Shown here one piece after another: positions 18,987-28,696 of a stretch of DNA of 64,000 nt (within the stretch, counting starts at the first letter, position 1; every line of letters begins with the position of its first letter). The stretch spans positions 2,604,501 to 2,668,500 of the forward strand of contig NZ_PGEP01000001.1 in the NCBI RefSeq assembly GCF_002797445.1. Direction: 5' to 3'. A program made the translations under genes and the position numbers. The notes beneath the pieces are model-generated. The model was not told where the DNA came from and ran no database searches. It saw nothing but the letters and a program-made list of their open reading frames with translations. The stretch is from Acidovorax sp. 69 (lineage in GTDB: Bacteria > Pseudomonadota > Gammaproteobacteria > Burkholderiales > Burkholderiaceae_C).

Positions 18987-20684
18987 TCAGCCTGCTGTGC
19001 AAACGAAATTGCTGGCATCTTCCATGCTGCCTGTTCCCTTGTACTTGGCGAACTGCGGATAGGGGCACAAAGGGCGCGTGCGCAGGGGGAAGTCAGCGCT
19101 GGTTGGCAGTGCCTTGGCGGCAATGCTCTGAGGGGCAACGCCTTTTTCAACCCAGTCCACCATGGTTTGTATCGAGTCGAAGTTGTCTGTGGCAGGCCCG
19201 CCCGAACAGTGGTTCATGCCCGGCACCAGGAAGGTGCGCGCAAAGTTTTGCGTGGCCGCCATACCGCCGTTGTTGGCGGCCAGACGCTCGTAGTAGTCAA
19301 TGGTGTCAAACGCCGAGAAGATCGGGTCGGACATGCCGTGGATGAACAACAGCTTGCCGCCGCGCTGCCGGTAGGCCGCGAGTTTGTCGTCGGCATAGGT
19401 GTCGTAGATGGCCGAATACGCCGCCATGCGCGCTGGATCCGTGTCGAAATTGAAGGCCAACGGGTTGAACGAAAGGTCGGGGGGCGTAAAGAACTCGTTG
19501 ATGAGGGCATCGACCATCAACGTGATGTAGCGCGCATCGGGTGTGGCGGTGGTCGAGTTGCCCAGCGTCCAGGTACGCCAACCGGGTGCGGCCAGCCCGG
19601 CATCCCAGGGTTGACCTGCGTACAGCGCCTTGCCGGCAGAGTTGCGGGGCCCTGCGAATACGCTCTTGAGCGCACCCGCCTGGACCGATGACAGGCAACT
19701 ATCGGTTTTGCCGCCACTGCATTGCAGCGCCGCTGGGTCGAAGGCCTTGCAGGCGTTGATGTTCTGGGCCAGGCCATCCACCACGCCATCTGCGGCGTCA
19801 CAGGTGGCATTGACGGCATTGGCCACCAGTTTCAGATCTGTGTTGCTGAAGGCCCGCGACAGGATGCGGTTGCCACTGGCATCCTGCGGCGCAATGGCGT
19901 TGAACTGGATGGTGTTCCACATCGCAGCCACCGTCGCGCCACTCGACACCCGCATGGCTGGGGCCCCCGCCGTGATGCCGTCAAAGTAGTCGGGGAACCG
20001 CTGTGAAAACACCATGCCCTGGCGTCCCCCGCCAGAGCAGCCCGAGAAGTACGAATAGTCGGGCTTGCGGCCGTAACGTGTATTGATGAGTGACTTGGAG
20101 GCCACAGCCGTCTTGTCGTAAGCGTTGTAGGCGTGGTCAAGGCGGGCCTGTGGGTCCGCTCCAAAGCTGGCGCTGGTGCCACTGTGGCCTGCATCGGTAG
20201 ACACCACCGCAAAGCCTTGCGCCAGCGGCGAAGGGGTACCACCCGAGATGCTGGAGCTGAGCGAAGTATCGCGCAGGATGCCGTCATTGCCGCCACCCCC
20301 GATGAACAAGAAACGCCCGTTCCAACTGTCAGGCAGGCTCAACTGAAAGCCAATCGCGTAGTTTTTTCCATCCACACCCACGCGCGGATTGATGCTGCCA
20401 GCCACCACGCAGTGTCCCGGCAAAAATGTGCCGCTGGTGGCGCCGCCGGGGCGGCGGGTGTTGGCGGGAACGTAGTTCGTGGTCAACGTGGTGCCGTTCA
20501 GCGGGTTCTGGGTCGCCAGGTCCGTGCAGGCCGTCGACGGACTGGCGCTCTCTGTCACCAGCACGGCATTGCCGCCGCCGCAGGCACTGAGCGCCAAAGG
20601 TACCAGCAACGCGGCAGGCCACCATGCCCGACGATCAAGGTGTGGAAGGAGGGATGGTGATGCAATCGTGCGAACCATGGGCAT
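18987..20684 (-). CDS. Tannase/feruloyl esterase family lipoprotein
   Basis: This 565-residue exported hydrolase has a lipoprotein signal ending LSACGGG. The catalytic Ser217 sits in GCSGGGRQG. The paired Cys216 and Cys493 (GMNHCSGG, with catalytic His492) form the CS-D-HC arrangement of this family. Conserved FSQRFPDYFDGITAGAPA and FIHGMSDPIFS are also seen. It should release aromatic acids such as gallate, ferulate or phthalate half-esters outside the cytoplasm. It is the last gene of a three-gene run with a Bug-type receptor and DUF3237. Confidence 0.88.
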   Translation of the reverse strand: MPMVRTIASPSLLPHLDRRAWWPAALLVPLALSACGGGNAVLVTESASPSTACTDLATQNPLNGTTLTTNYVPANTRRPGGATSGTFLPGHCVVAGSINPRVGVDGKNYAIGFQLSLPDSWNGRFLFIGGGGNDGILRDTSLSSSISGGTPSPLAQGFAVVSTDAGHSGTSASFGADPQARLDHAYNAYDKTAVASKSLINTRYGRKPDYSYFSGCSGGGRQGMVFSQRFPDYFDGITAGAPAMRVSSGATVAAMWNTIQFNAIAPQDASGNRILSRAFSNTDLKLVANAVNATCDAADGVVDGLAQNINACKAFDPAALQCSGGKTDSCLSSVQAGALKSVFAGPRNSAGKALYAGQPWDAGLAAPGWRTWTLGNSTTATPDARYITLMVDALINEFFTPPDLSFNPLAFNFDTDPARMAAYSAIYDTYADDKLAAYRQRGGKLLFIHGMSDPIFSAFDTIDYYERLAANNGGMAATQNFARTFLVPGMNHCSGGPATDNFDSIQTMVDWVEKGVAPQSIAAKALPTSADFPLRTRPLCPYPQFAKYKGTGSMEDASNFVCTAG

Positions 20685-20731
20685 AGCGATCTTTCCTGTT
20701 GTTGTGGGCTGTGGGTGATCCGTGGCGCGGC

Positions 20732-21769
20732 TCAGTCGGCTTTGAAGCCGGTGGCTGCCACAGCCTTGCCCCAGGTCACCGTGTCGGCGGCAATGACGCG
20801 GGCAAACTCCTCACGGCTTGTGCCCGTCACACGAAAGCCTGCCTCTTCGAGCCTCGTCTTGCCTTCTGGGGATTGCACGGCCTTCACAATGTCTGCCTGC
20901 AGGCGCGCCACGATCTCAGGGGGGGTCTTGCTTGGCGCCACGATGCCAAACCACGAGTTGAATTCGAGACTCGGATAGCCCTGCTCCTTGATGGTGGGCA
21001 CATCGGGCAATGCATTCGATCGGGTTCCGCCCGTCGTGCCCAGCGCCACCAGCTTGCCCGCTTTCACGTTGGGCGCGGCCAGACCGACGCTGGCAAATAC
21101 CCCCTGCACGTCGCCACTGAACAAGCCGCCCAGCGCATCGGTGGTATTTTTGTAGTGCACGGGTTCGGGTTTGAGCTTGACGGCCTCTCCAAACATGAAG
21201 GCACCAAAATGCCCTGGTGTCCCCGCACCAAAGGTGGCCAGGAACAGGCCCTTTTGCTGCTGTGTCCAGGTCACAAAATCCTTGACGTTGCGCGCGGGCA
21301 CCTTTTGTGGGTTCACCAGCAGAGCAAAGTCGGCCGTCACCACCTGGCTGACGGGGGCGAAGTCTTTTTGTGGGTCATAGGGCAGCTTGTTGTAGCTGCT
21401 CGGTGCAATGCTGAGCTGACCCGTTTCGCCCAGCATCAGCGTATAGCCATCGGGAATGGCGCGCGCAGCCTCTGCGGCGGCAATCAGTCCGCCAGCGCCG
21501 GGCTTGTTGTCCACGATCACGCCCAGGTTGCCCCACCCTTCCGACAGCTTTTGGGCCAGCAGCCGCGCCACAATGTCTGGCCCTGTGCCCGCCGGGAAGC
21601 CGACGATGATGCGCACCGGCTTGTTCGGGTAGCCCGCAGTCTGCGCCAGTGCGCCAGACGCAGGCACAAGGCCTGCCACCACCGTGGCCGCAAGGCAGAC
21701 GCTGCGCAGGGCGTGGCGACGAGAGAATCTGCGGGACTGGGTGCGTGTGAACGTGGAAAAAGAGGTCAT
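20732..21769 (-). CDS. Bug-family (tripartite tricarboxylate-type) periplasmic solute receptor
   Basis: This 345-residue protein has a signal peptide ending near ASGALAQTAG. The mature part follows the Bug fold: YPNKPVRIIVGFPAGTGPDIVARLLA, VDNKPGAGGLIAAAEAARA and GYTLMLGETG. GGAG precedes the ATG at 21769. Such receptors bind carboxylates or aromatic acids and often act without dedicated permeases. Its place beside a tannase suggests the ligand is the aromatic acid that enzyme releases; this is inference from context. Confidence 0.88.
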   Translation of the reverse strand: MTSFSTFTRTQSRRFSRRHALRSVCLAATVVAGLVPASGALAQTAGYPNKPVRIIVGFPAGTGPDIVARLLAQKLSEGWGNLGVIVDNKPGAGGLIAAAEAARAIPDGYTLMLGETGQLSIAPSSYNKLPYDPQKDFAPVSQVVTADFALLVNPQKVPARNVKDFVTWTQQQKGLFLATFGAGTPGHFGAFMFGEAVKLKPEPVHYKNTTDALGGLFSGDVQGVFASVGLAAPNVKAGKLVALGTTGGTRSNALPDVPTIKEQGYPSLEFNSWFGIVAPSKTPPEIVARLQADIVKAVQSPEGKTRLEEAGFRVTGTSREEFARVIAADTVTWGKAVAATGFKAD

Positions 21770-21836
21770 GACAAGGTCTCCAGGGTGTTGTTGTGTGCTG
21801 TCGGTGATCAAAAAAAGCGGGAACAAGGTTGCGCGG

Positions 21837-22313
21837 CTACATCAGCTCCCAGAACCGCATGGCCACGGCGTCGGGAAACCGCGCCCCGGTGCCCGTGAAC
21901 ATGCGCTCGCCAATCCAGCGCAGGGCCGGCGACGCCGTCTCGAACTGCGGGCTGCAGCGAAAGTAAATCTGCGCCGGGTCGACCGGCTCGCCCCGCACCA
22001 GCCGGGCCATCAGCTCCGGCGGGCCAGAGCGCACCGCGCGGTTTTGCACATAGACGAGGTCACCACCGTCGGTCTCCAGCGTGTAGCGGGCGTCCAGCTC
22101 GGCGAGGGTTTCACTCACGATGAGCTGAAAATCGGCCCCACCCGGCAGCACTTTGGCCTGCCAGCCATCACCGGTGGCCTGGCCTCCGGTGATGGGAATC
22201 AGCCGGCGCAGGCCATGCGCCGTGCGGCCCACCTCCTGCGGTGCCCCCACTTCCACGCGCAGATCGGCAAAAAATCGCAAACGGGGTTCCGTCAGTGACA
22301 CAGGTTCATTCAT
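21837..22313 (-). CDS. DUF3237 protein
   Basis: This 158-residue cytosolic beta-barrel-type protein is recognised by GRTAHGLRRLIPITGG, YTLETDGGDLVYVQNRA and IYFRCSPQFETASPALRWI. The biochemical function of the family is not established. It is commonly found next to aromatic-acid degradation genes, and here it opens the operon with the Bug receptor and tannase. The start at 22313 is preferred over an upstream start that adds a basic, non-conserved leader. Confidence 0.8.
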   Translation of the reverse strand: MNEPVSLTEPRLRFFADLRVEVGAPQEVGRTAHGLRRLIPITGGQATGDGWQAKVLPGGADFQLIVSETLAELDARYTLETDGGDLVYVQNRAVRSGPPELMARLVRGEPVDPAQIYFRCSPQFETASPALRWIGERMFTGTGARFPDAVAMRFWELM

Positions 22314-22468
22314 GGGTTCTGGCTTTCCGGTGATTCGCGAGGTCCGGCGAGCGCAAGGGTTGCGCCCACCAGCTGGTTTTGCTTGCACCTAGCGTAAATC
22401 CCGTGGTGCCTGACCCATGTCATCCCTGAAGATGACAACATGACCCGACACACCCGGCACCACACCCC

Positions 22469-23329
22469 ATGAGGCACTGGCTCCCGGCAAGCACCTTGGG
22501 CCGTGGCGCAGCGCCCGCCCCCAACCTCACCGGCTCGGCCATGGGCGCCATGGTCCACCAGCTGGGTGACACCGGATTTGCCTGCGGCATGCTGCAAGAG
22601 CTGGCGCCCGTGCTGCCCGCCGCATCGTGGTCGGTGTATCGCACGGGGCGCCACTGCAAACCCACGCTGTTCATGTCGGCCAGCCACGGCATTCCCGACA
22701 CCACGCAGGACTGCTGGTGGGCGTACCTGTCGGGGCCCTACCGCACCGACCGCACCTGGGGCGATGCGGCCACCGTCGCGCCCAGCACACGGCTGTGCCA
22801 TCTCGCCGCCAGCGATGTGGGTGGCGAGCACCAAAGCCGCGTCTACGAGGCCCACGGCATGGCAGAGCGGGTGTCCATCGTGGAGCATGAAAACGATGGC
22901 TCGGTCTTTGCCGTCAACTTCTATCGCCACCAGCATCAAAGGCCGTTCCAGGATCGGCAGATCAGCGACTTCGAAGACATGGCGCCTGTGTTGCTGGCCC
23001 TGACGCGCAAGCACATTGCGTTGGCCCTGCGCCCTGGCGCGTTGCAGCCCACCCTGCCGGCAACGACGTTCGCAGAGCAACCACAGCGGTCCCACAGCCT
23101 GCCCGCCCTGCGTGAGCGACTGCTGCGCGCCCATCACGGCCTGACCGAGCGCGAGCTGGACGTGTGCGCCCGCCTTCTGCAGGGCATGACCCAGGAGGGC
23201 ATTGCCTGCGACCTGGGTTTGAGTCTGCCCACCGTCAAGACCTACCGCAACCGCGCCTTTGGCCGCCTGGGTATTCACTTTCGCAACGAACTGTTTGCAC
23301 TGGCGCTGGGCACGCAACGCAGCGCATAG
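22469..23329 (+). CDS. LuxR-type transcriptional regulator
   Basis: This 286-residue regulator ends in a LuxR helix-turn-helix (residues ~225-280: LTERELDVCARLLQGMTQ, then GLSLPTVKTYRNRAFGRLGI). The N-terminal ~200 residues resemble a GAF-like or unknown sensory domain with no autoinducer-binding signature. It is transcribed away from the DUF3237/Bug/tannase operon, with 155 bases between, so it probably controls that operon in response to an aromatic substrate. Confidence 0.82.
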   Translation: MRHWLPASTLGRGAAPAPNLTGSAMGAMVHQLGDTGFACGMLQELAPVLPAASWSVYRTGRHCKPTLFMSASHGIPDTTQDCWWAYLSGPYRTDRTWGDAATVAPSTRLCHLAASDVGGEHQSRVYEAHGMAERVSIVEHENDGSVFAVNFYRHQHQRPFQDRQISDFEDMAPVLLALTRKHIALALRPGALQPTLPATTFAEQPQRSHSLPALRERLLRAHHGLTERELDVCARLLQGMTQEGIACDLGLSLPTVKTYRNRAFGRLGIHFRNELFALALGTQRSA

Positions 23330-23356
23330 CCCAAATGCGCACTGCGCGTGGGCACA

Positions 23357-26182
23357 ATGCCAGCCCATGTCCAGCCCATCTTTGCCACCCGCCCCCCCAC
23401 GCCCTCGGCGGGCCGCGCCCGCGTGGTGGCGCAATGGGCACAGGCACTGCGCAACCAGGCGGGCAGCGCGGCCTTGCAGCAACTGCCTCCGCTGAGCGAC
23501 GCTGAGGCCGCACAGGTGATGGCCCAGTTGCGGGGCGAAAGCGGCGCCATGGGATTAACCACCCAAGACTCGGTGCCAGATCTGCCTGAGGGCATCACCT
23601 CTGCGCAGTTTCGCCCCCGCATCACCCTCATGACGCTGGGCCGGGGCGACGGCCTGCTGGGCCTGCAGCCGCAGGGCAAACTGGGACCGCGCGGCGACAG
23701 CGTGACGCTGGCACAAATCGACTGGACGTATCGCACCGACGATGGCGCCACCTGGCAGACGCCCGCCCCCACGTCCATCCTCAACGCCCGCCCTGCCCCG
23801 GTGCAAGACCTGTTTGACACCGGCGGCCCCGTGGTGCGCATGCAGCGCAACCTGGCGGCTGAATCCGACGCCATGGACCGCGTGTGGGACCTGGGCCTCA
23901 TTCCTGTGGATGCGAACAAGCTGCAATGGCGCCACCGCGCCGCTGCCACCCCGCTGGGGCCCGTGTGGACGCTGGCGCAGGAGGCGCATTTTGGCGACTT
24001 CTGGGCCGAGCAAATCCCTCGGTTGCGCGCCGAGGGCTGGAGCGTGGTGGTGCACCCCGGCTTTGCGCACGAAAGCGTACCCGTACAGCGCTGGAAGCTG
24101 CTGATCGCCCCCGACACCGGTGAGCTGCTGGGCAAGGAAGTAGACGGCCCACTGGCCCTGCGCGAACGCCCCGTGCAAAAGCTCATGCTGCCCGAGCGCG
24201 AAGGCGCCTGGTTGCTCAGCCTGGGCATCGAGATCGACGGTGAAACGCTGGATCTCGCCCCCATGCTGGCCGACCTGCTGCGCCGCGACGCGCGCTGGCT
24301 CAACGCCCGGCAGATGGCGGCCATTGACGACATCGCCATCATTTCGCTGCGCGCACCTGGGGGTAAACGCATCGACGCGCCCGCTGGCCCGCTCAAGGCC
24401 ATCGTGGGCGCCATGGTGGACCTGCTGACCGACCCGACAAGGAATCAGCGCAAGGATGGCGACCCCCTGCACCTGGGCGCCTGGGAAGCCCGCCGCATCG
24501 AGGCCCTGCGCGCCGGGCTGGTGCAGGCCCACCGCGTGGGCACGGTCAACGGCTGGAACAACGACTGGCAATTGCAAGGCGACATTGGCTTGGCCCAGCT
24601 GACCAAACGCCTCAAATCCATCGGCGCCCTGCAACCCGTGGCGGCGCCACAAGGACTGCAGGTGCAGCTGCGCACCTACCAGCTCGAAGGCCTGGCTTGG
24701 TTGCAATACCTGCGCGCCCAAGGCCTGGGCGGCATCCTGGCCGACGACATGGGCCTGGGCAAGACCGCGCAGGCGCTGGCCCATGTGCTGGTTGAAAAAG
24801 AAGCCGGGCGGCTGACGCGCCCCGCATTGGTCGTGCTGCCCACCTCGCTGCTGTTCAACTGGCAGGCCGAGGCCGCGCGCATGGCGCCCGACCTGCGCGT
24901 GCTGGCCTTGCACGGGCCTGACCGGGGCCAGCGCTACCTGCACATTGCCGACCATGACCTGGTGCTGACCACCTACCCCCTGCTGTGGCGCGACGTGGAA
25001 GCGCTGGCCGCACAGCCTTTTCACCTGCTGATCCTGGACGAAGCGCAGATGGTGAAAAACGCGGGCAGCCGCAGCGCCCGCGCCCTGCGCAAGCTGCAGG
25101 CGCCCCACCTGCTGTGCCTGACGGGCACGCCGCTAGAAAACCACCTGGGCGAGCTGTGGGCTCAGTTTGACTTTTTGATGCCCGGCTTTCTGGGCGATGT
25201 GCGCAGCTTCAACGCCCGCTGGCGCAAGCCCATCGAGGAAAACGGTGAAACCCTGCGCGCGCAGCTGCTGTCCCAGCGCGTGCGCCCCTTCATCCTGCGC
25301 CGCCGCAAGCAGGACGTGGCCACCGAGCTGCCGCCGCGCACCGAAGTCATTCAGCGCGTGCAGCTGCAAGGCAAACAGCGTGAGCTGTACGAGGCCGTGC
25401 GCACCACCGCCGACAAACAGGTGCGCCGCGCGCTGGAGCGTCAGAGCTTTGACGGCGCGCAGATCACCATTCTGGATGCACTGCTGAAGCTGCGCCAAGT
25501 GTGTTGTGACCCACGCTTGGTAAAGGGCACCACAAAGACCGCTCTGACGATGGAGCGCGCCAAGCTCGAACTGCTGGCCGACATGCTGCCCGCACTGGTC
25601 GATGAAGGCCGCCGCGTGCTGGTGTTCTCGCAGTTCACCGAAATGCTGGGCCTGGCGGCCGAGCTGCTCGACACCCTGGCCCTGCCCTACCTCACCCTCA
25701 CGGGCCAGACGCCTCCCCGCCAGCGCGGCGCGGTGGTGCGGCAGTTTCAGGCGAAGGACGAGGCCAGCGCGCCCATCCTGCTGGTGAGCCTCAAGGCCGG
25801 GGGCCTGGGCTTGAACCTCACCGCTGCCGACACCGTGATCCACCTCGACCCGTGGTGGAACCCCGCCGTGGAAGAGCAAGCCACCGCCCGCGCGCACCGC
25901 ATCGGGCAAGACCAGCCCGTGTTTGTCTACAAACTGGTGGTGGAAGGCAGCATCGAAGAACGCATGCTGGAGCTGCAGGCCCGCAAGGCGGCGCTGGCCC
26001 AGGGTGTGCTGGGCCACGACGCCGAGGGTGCGGTCAAATTCAGCGAGGCCGACCTGCACGCGCTGCTGGCGCCGCTGGCCGAACCGGCCAACAACCCGCT
26101 GGGCATTCCGGGCGAAGACGCGCTGCGCTGGGGCGGCACGGGCAAACGCAGGCCCCGCCCGTTGCAGCCACCAGAAATGTGA
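23357..26182 (+). CDS. SNF2-family DEAD/DEAH-box helicase
   Basis: This 941-residue Swi2/Snf2 ATPase has a long N-terminal region (1-430) without clear domains. The Walker A motif DDMGLGKTAQ is near 463-472, the DEAQ box LDEAQMVKN near 560 and TGTPLENHLGELW follows. The C-terminal helicase lobe has LVFSQFTEML, SLKAGGLGLNLT and HRIGQDQPVFVYKLV. It probably remodels protein-DNA complexes, possibly RNA polymerase. It is not adjacent to nuclease or methylase genes, so there is no sign of a defence role here. An upstream GTG at 23348 is an alternative start. Confidence 0.9.
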   Translation: MPAHVQPIFATRPPTPSAGRARVVAQWAQALRNQAGSAALQQLPPLSDAEAAQVMAQLRGESGAMGLTTQDSVPDLPEGITSAQFRPRITLMTLGRGDGLLGLQPQGKLGPRGDSVTLAQIDWTYRTDDGATWQTPAPTSILNARPAPVQDLFDTGGPVVRMQRNLAAESDAMDRVWDLGLIPVDANKLQWRHRAAATPLGPVWTLAQEAHFGDFWAEQIPRLRAEGWSVVVHPGFAHESVPVQRWKLLIAPDTGELLGKEVDGPLALRERPVQKLMLPEREGAWLLSLGIEIDGETLDLAPMLADLLRRDARWLNARQMAAIDDIAIISLRAPGGKRIDAPAGPLKAIVGAMVDLLTDPTRNQRKDGDPLHLGAWEARRIEALRAGLVQAHRVGTVNGWNNDWQLQGDIGLAQLTKRLKSIGALQPVAAPQGLQVQLRTYQLEGLAWLQYLRAQGLGGILADDMGLGKTAQALAHVLVEKEAGRLTRPALVVLPTSLLFNWQAEAARMAPDLRVLALHGPDRGQRYLHIADHDLVLTTYPLLWRDVEALAAQPFHLLILDEAQMVKNAGSRSARALRKLQAPHLLCLTGTPLENHLGELWAQFDFLMPGFLGDVRSFNARWRKPIEENGETLRAQLLSQRVRPFILRRRKQDVATELPPRTEVIQRVQLQGKQRELYEAVRTTADKQVRRALERQSFDGAQITILDALLKLRQVCCDPRLVKGTTKTALTMERAKLELLADMLPALVDEGRRVLVFSQFTEMLGLAAELLDTLALPYLTLTGQTPPRQRGAVVRQFQAKDEASAPILLVSLKAGGLGLNLTAADTVIHLDPWWNPAVEEQATARAHRIGQDQPVFVYKLVVEGSIEERMLELQARKAALAQGVLGHDAEGAVKFSEADLHALLAPLAEPANNPLGIPGEDALRWGGTGKRRPRPLQPPEM

Positions 26183-26183
26183 G

Positions 26184-26241
26184 TGTTTTTGGCCTCTGGT
26201 GCTTGTCTGTTAAGCACTAGTAGCTATGTTAATAGTAGCAA
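26184..26241 (+). repeat. Copy of the dispersed AGCGCT palindromic repeat
   Basis: It begins GTTTTTGGCCTCTGG and runs through TTAAGCACTAGTAGCTATG to AATAGTAGC. The first ~19 bases (from 26181) are identical to the copy at 32042. It lies between the convergent SNF2 and LysR genes. Confidence 0.75.
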
Positions 26242-26263
26242 AGGCCCGCGCAACCCAGGCCCT

Positions 26264-27172
26264 TCAAGCCGGCCGTCCATCGGTCGGGCGGTAGCGCAAC
26301 GCGTCGATGACGAGTTCCAGGGCCCTGGAACCGGGCCGAAGCTGGGAGTAATAGACGTGCAAGCCCGGAATCACCGGGGCCCAATGGCACAACACGGCGC
26401 AAAGTCGCCCGGCTTCCACGTGCTGCTGCACCAGGTCTTCGGGCAAAAAAGCCAACCCGCATCCGTCCAGCGCCGCCGCGAGGATTTGGTAAACCCCGTT
26501 GAACACCGCCTGCCCCTGCACCTGCACCCGGAGTTCGCGCTGCCCGTCATTCAGCTCCCACGCATGCATCTCGCCACTGGCCAGTCGCAACCCAATGCAG
26601 TTGTGGTGGACCAGGTCCTGGGGCGACGCAGGCGGATTGCGATGTGCGAAATAGGCGGGAGCACCCACGATGACGCTGCGCACATCGGGGCCCACACGCA
26701 CCGCAACCATGTCTTTGGCGACCTGGTCTCCCCACCGCACACCCAGGTCGTAGCGCTGCGCGACGATGTCGGTGAGCGCGTAATCCACGTGAATTTCAAT
26801 GTGGATGTCGGGATAACGGCGCAACAGCGGCGCAAGGCGTGGGCGAAGCACCTGGTCAGCCGCGTAGTCTGTGGCCGTGATGCGAAGGCTTCCACCTGGC
26901 TTGCCTTGCAGGTCACTCACTGCGGCAATTTCGGCCTCGATGGCCTCCAGTTCGGGGCCCACGGCCTGTAGCAACCGTTCACCCGCCTCCGTGGGCGACA
27001 CGCTGCGCGTGGTGCGAATGAGCAGCCGCACGCCCATTCGCGCTTCCAGCGTGCGAATGGTGTGGCTGAGGGCCGACTGAGAAACGCCCAGCTTGCCTGC
27101 TGCGCGCGTAAAGCTCTGCTCCCGCGCAACGGCCAGGAACGCCAGAATGTCATGCAAAGGGTTGCGGGCCAT
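26264..27172 (-). CDS. LysR-family regulator, tandem paralogue A
   Basis: This 302-residue LTTR has an N-terminal winged helix (FTRAAGKLGVSQSALSHTIR) and a substrate-binding domain with the CrgA-type pattern DIVAQRYDLGVRWGDQVAKD. It lies seven bases downstream of a close paralogue with the same MARNxxxDxLAFLAVA opening, pointing to a tandem duplication. The pair is divergent from the exported cupin cluster and probably regulates it. Confidence 0.88.
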   Translation of the reverse strand: MARNPLHDILAFLAVAREQSFTRAAGKLGVSQSALSHTIRTLEARMGVRLLIRTTRSVSPTEAGERLLQAVGPELEAIEAEIAAVSDLQGKPGGSLRITATDYAADQVLRPRLAPLLRRYPDIHIEIHVDYALTDIVAQRYDLGVRWGDQVAKDMVAVRVGPDVRSVIVGAPAYFAHRNPPASPQDLVHHNCIGLRLASGEMHAWELNDGQRELRVQVQGQAVFNGVYQILAAALDGCGLAFLPEDLVQQHVEAGRLCAVLCHWAPVIPGLHVYYSQLRPGSRALELVIDALRYRPTDGRPA

Positions 27173-27178
27173 CGGGTT

Positions 27179-28072
27179 TCAGCTGCGGTGGCGCAATGCG
27201 TCCAACACCAGCGCCTGCGCGCGTGATTGCTGGCGGTTGCTGGGGTAGTAAATGTAAAAACCCGCTGCCGTGGGATACCAGTCCTCCAGCACCATGCGCA
27301 GGCGCCCGGCAGCCACATGCGGCTGCGCTATGGGCTCGGGCGTAAATGCCAGGCCAGACCCCGACAACGCGGACCGAAGGATCTGGTACGTGTTGTTGAA
27401 GGTGAGCTGGCCCGACGCGCGGACCTCGCGCACCTGGGCGCCTTTCTTCAGCTCCCAGGGGAACAGCGCGCTGCGCGTTGCCAGCCGCATGGTGATGCAG
27501 TTGTGATCGGACAGATCATCAGGGTGCTGCGGCGTGCCGTGCTCTTGCAGGTAGCCGGGAGTGCCCACAATCACGCGCCGATAGTCGGGAGAGATGCGCA
27601 GCGCCACCATGTCTTTGGCAACCTGGGCGCCCGCACGCACCCCGAAGTCAAAGCGCTCTGCCGCAATGTCAATCATCTTGTAACTGGTGCTGATTTCGAT
27701 ACGCAGCCCAGGGTATTGCAGCAGCAACGGCGCCAGTTTGGGCCACAAGATGGTGTCTGCCACGACATCGATGGCGGTGATACGGACGGTGCCCGTTGGG
27801 GTGTCGGCCAACGCGCTCAGCGCTGACATCTCTGCCGCAATGTGGTCAAAGCGGGGCCCCACCCTGAGCAAAAGGCGCTCTCCCGCTTCGGTGGGCGTGA
27901 CGCTGCGGGTGGTGCGGTTCAGCAAGCGCACGCCCATGCGCTGTTCCAGGGCGCTCACGGTGTGGCTCACCGCCGACGGCGTCAGCCCCAGCTGGGCCGC
28001 TGCTTTCGTAAAGCTGCACTCTTGGGCCACGGCAAGAAACGCGAGTACGTCGGTGATGGTGTTGCGCGCCAT
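27179..28072 (-). CDS. LysR-family regulator, tandem paralogue B
   Basis: This 297-residue LTTR has the helix-turn-helix FTKAAAQLGLTPSAVSHTVS and a substrate domain with DIAAERFDFGVRAGAQVAKD. It is the promoter-proximal gene of the two and faces the cupin gene across 117 bases. That gap contains the palindromic TGCATGCA at 28093-28100 inside ATTCATAAG..CAAAT, a plausible LTTR site. Divergence between the two paralogues is concentrated in the effector domain, suggesting different inducers. Confidence 0.88.
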   Translation of the reverse strand: MARNTITDVLAFLAVAQECSFTKAAAQLGLTPSAVSHTVSALEQRMGVRLLNRTTRSVTPTEAGERLLLRVGPRFDHIAAEMSALSALADTPTGTVRITAIDVVADTILWPKLAPLLLQYPGLRIEISTSYKMIDIAAERFDFGVRAGAQVAKDMVALRISPDYRRVIVGTPGYLQEHGTPQHPDDLSDHNCITMRLATRSALFPWELKKGAQVREVRASGQLTFNNTYQILRSALSGSGLAFTPEPIAQPHVAAGRLRMVLEDWYPTAAGFYIYYPSNRQQSRAQALVLDALRHRS

Positions 28073-28189
28073 TGCTGAATGCCATTCATAAGTGCATGCA
28101 AATTGTGCCAGCTAGTCACCGCGCGCACCCCGCCCTAAAGTTCACAGCAGGCGGGTTTGACCGCTACCACACAGGAATCCATCACGGCC

Positions 28190-28696
28190 ATGACCCCATC
28201 CCATTCGAAAATCGCGTTGTGCCTCACAGCGGCCCTGGCCGCCACGATGAGCGAAGCACGGGCGCAGGTGCAGCCCGCCGCTGAAGCAGCAGCCGCCCAA
28301 CAAATCCAGCGAGCGGGCACACAAGCTTCTGTCCCCGGCCCCGCAGCGTTTTTCACCGGCCAGGCGCGCATCGATCCGGTCTGGCCCGCAGACGGTGACA
28401 TCCATGCATCTGGCGGCCTGGTGACCTTCGAGCCCGGCGCGCGTTCGGCCTGGCATACCCACCCCAAGGGCCAGCGATTGGTGGTCATGGCGGGGGTGGG
28501 CCTGACCCAGGAATGGGGCAAACCCATCCAGGAAATCCGGCCCGGTGACGTGGTCTGGTGCCCACCCGGCGTGAAACATTGGCATGGTGCCGCGCCCACC
28601 ACCGCCATGACCCACCTGGCCGTGACCGGCACGCTGGACGGAAAAAACGTGGAATGGATGGAGAAAGTCAGTGATGCGCAATACCACCACCGCTAA
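28190..28696 (+). CDS. Exported cupin-domain protein
   Basis: This 168-residue protein has a signal peptide ([17 protein letters not shown]) and a single cupin barrel. Metal-binding motif 1 is seen as [15 protein letters not shown] and motif 2 as PGVKHWHG, so the His ligands are present. It resembles the cupins annotated as hydroxynitrile-lyase-like or (R)-mandelonitrile lyase-like; its real substrate is unknown. The next gene starts 23 bases before its end, indicating tight co-translation. An in-frame TTG at 28157 could extend it. Confidence 0.82.
   Translation: MTPSHSKIALCLTAALAATMSEARAQVQPAAEAAAAQQIQRAGTQASVPGPAAFFTGQARIDPVWPADGDIHASGGLVTFEPGARSAWHTHPKGQRLVVMAGVGLTQEWGKPIQEIRPGDVVWCPPGVKHWHGAAPTTAMTHLAVTGTLDGKNVEWMEKVSDAQYHHR

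Noticed and set aside
23357..26182. SNF2 helicase as part of a defence system
   Set aside because: No nuclease, methylase or phospholipase-D gene is adjacent; its neighbours are LuxR and LysR regulators.
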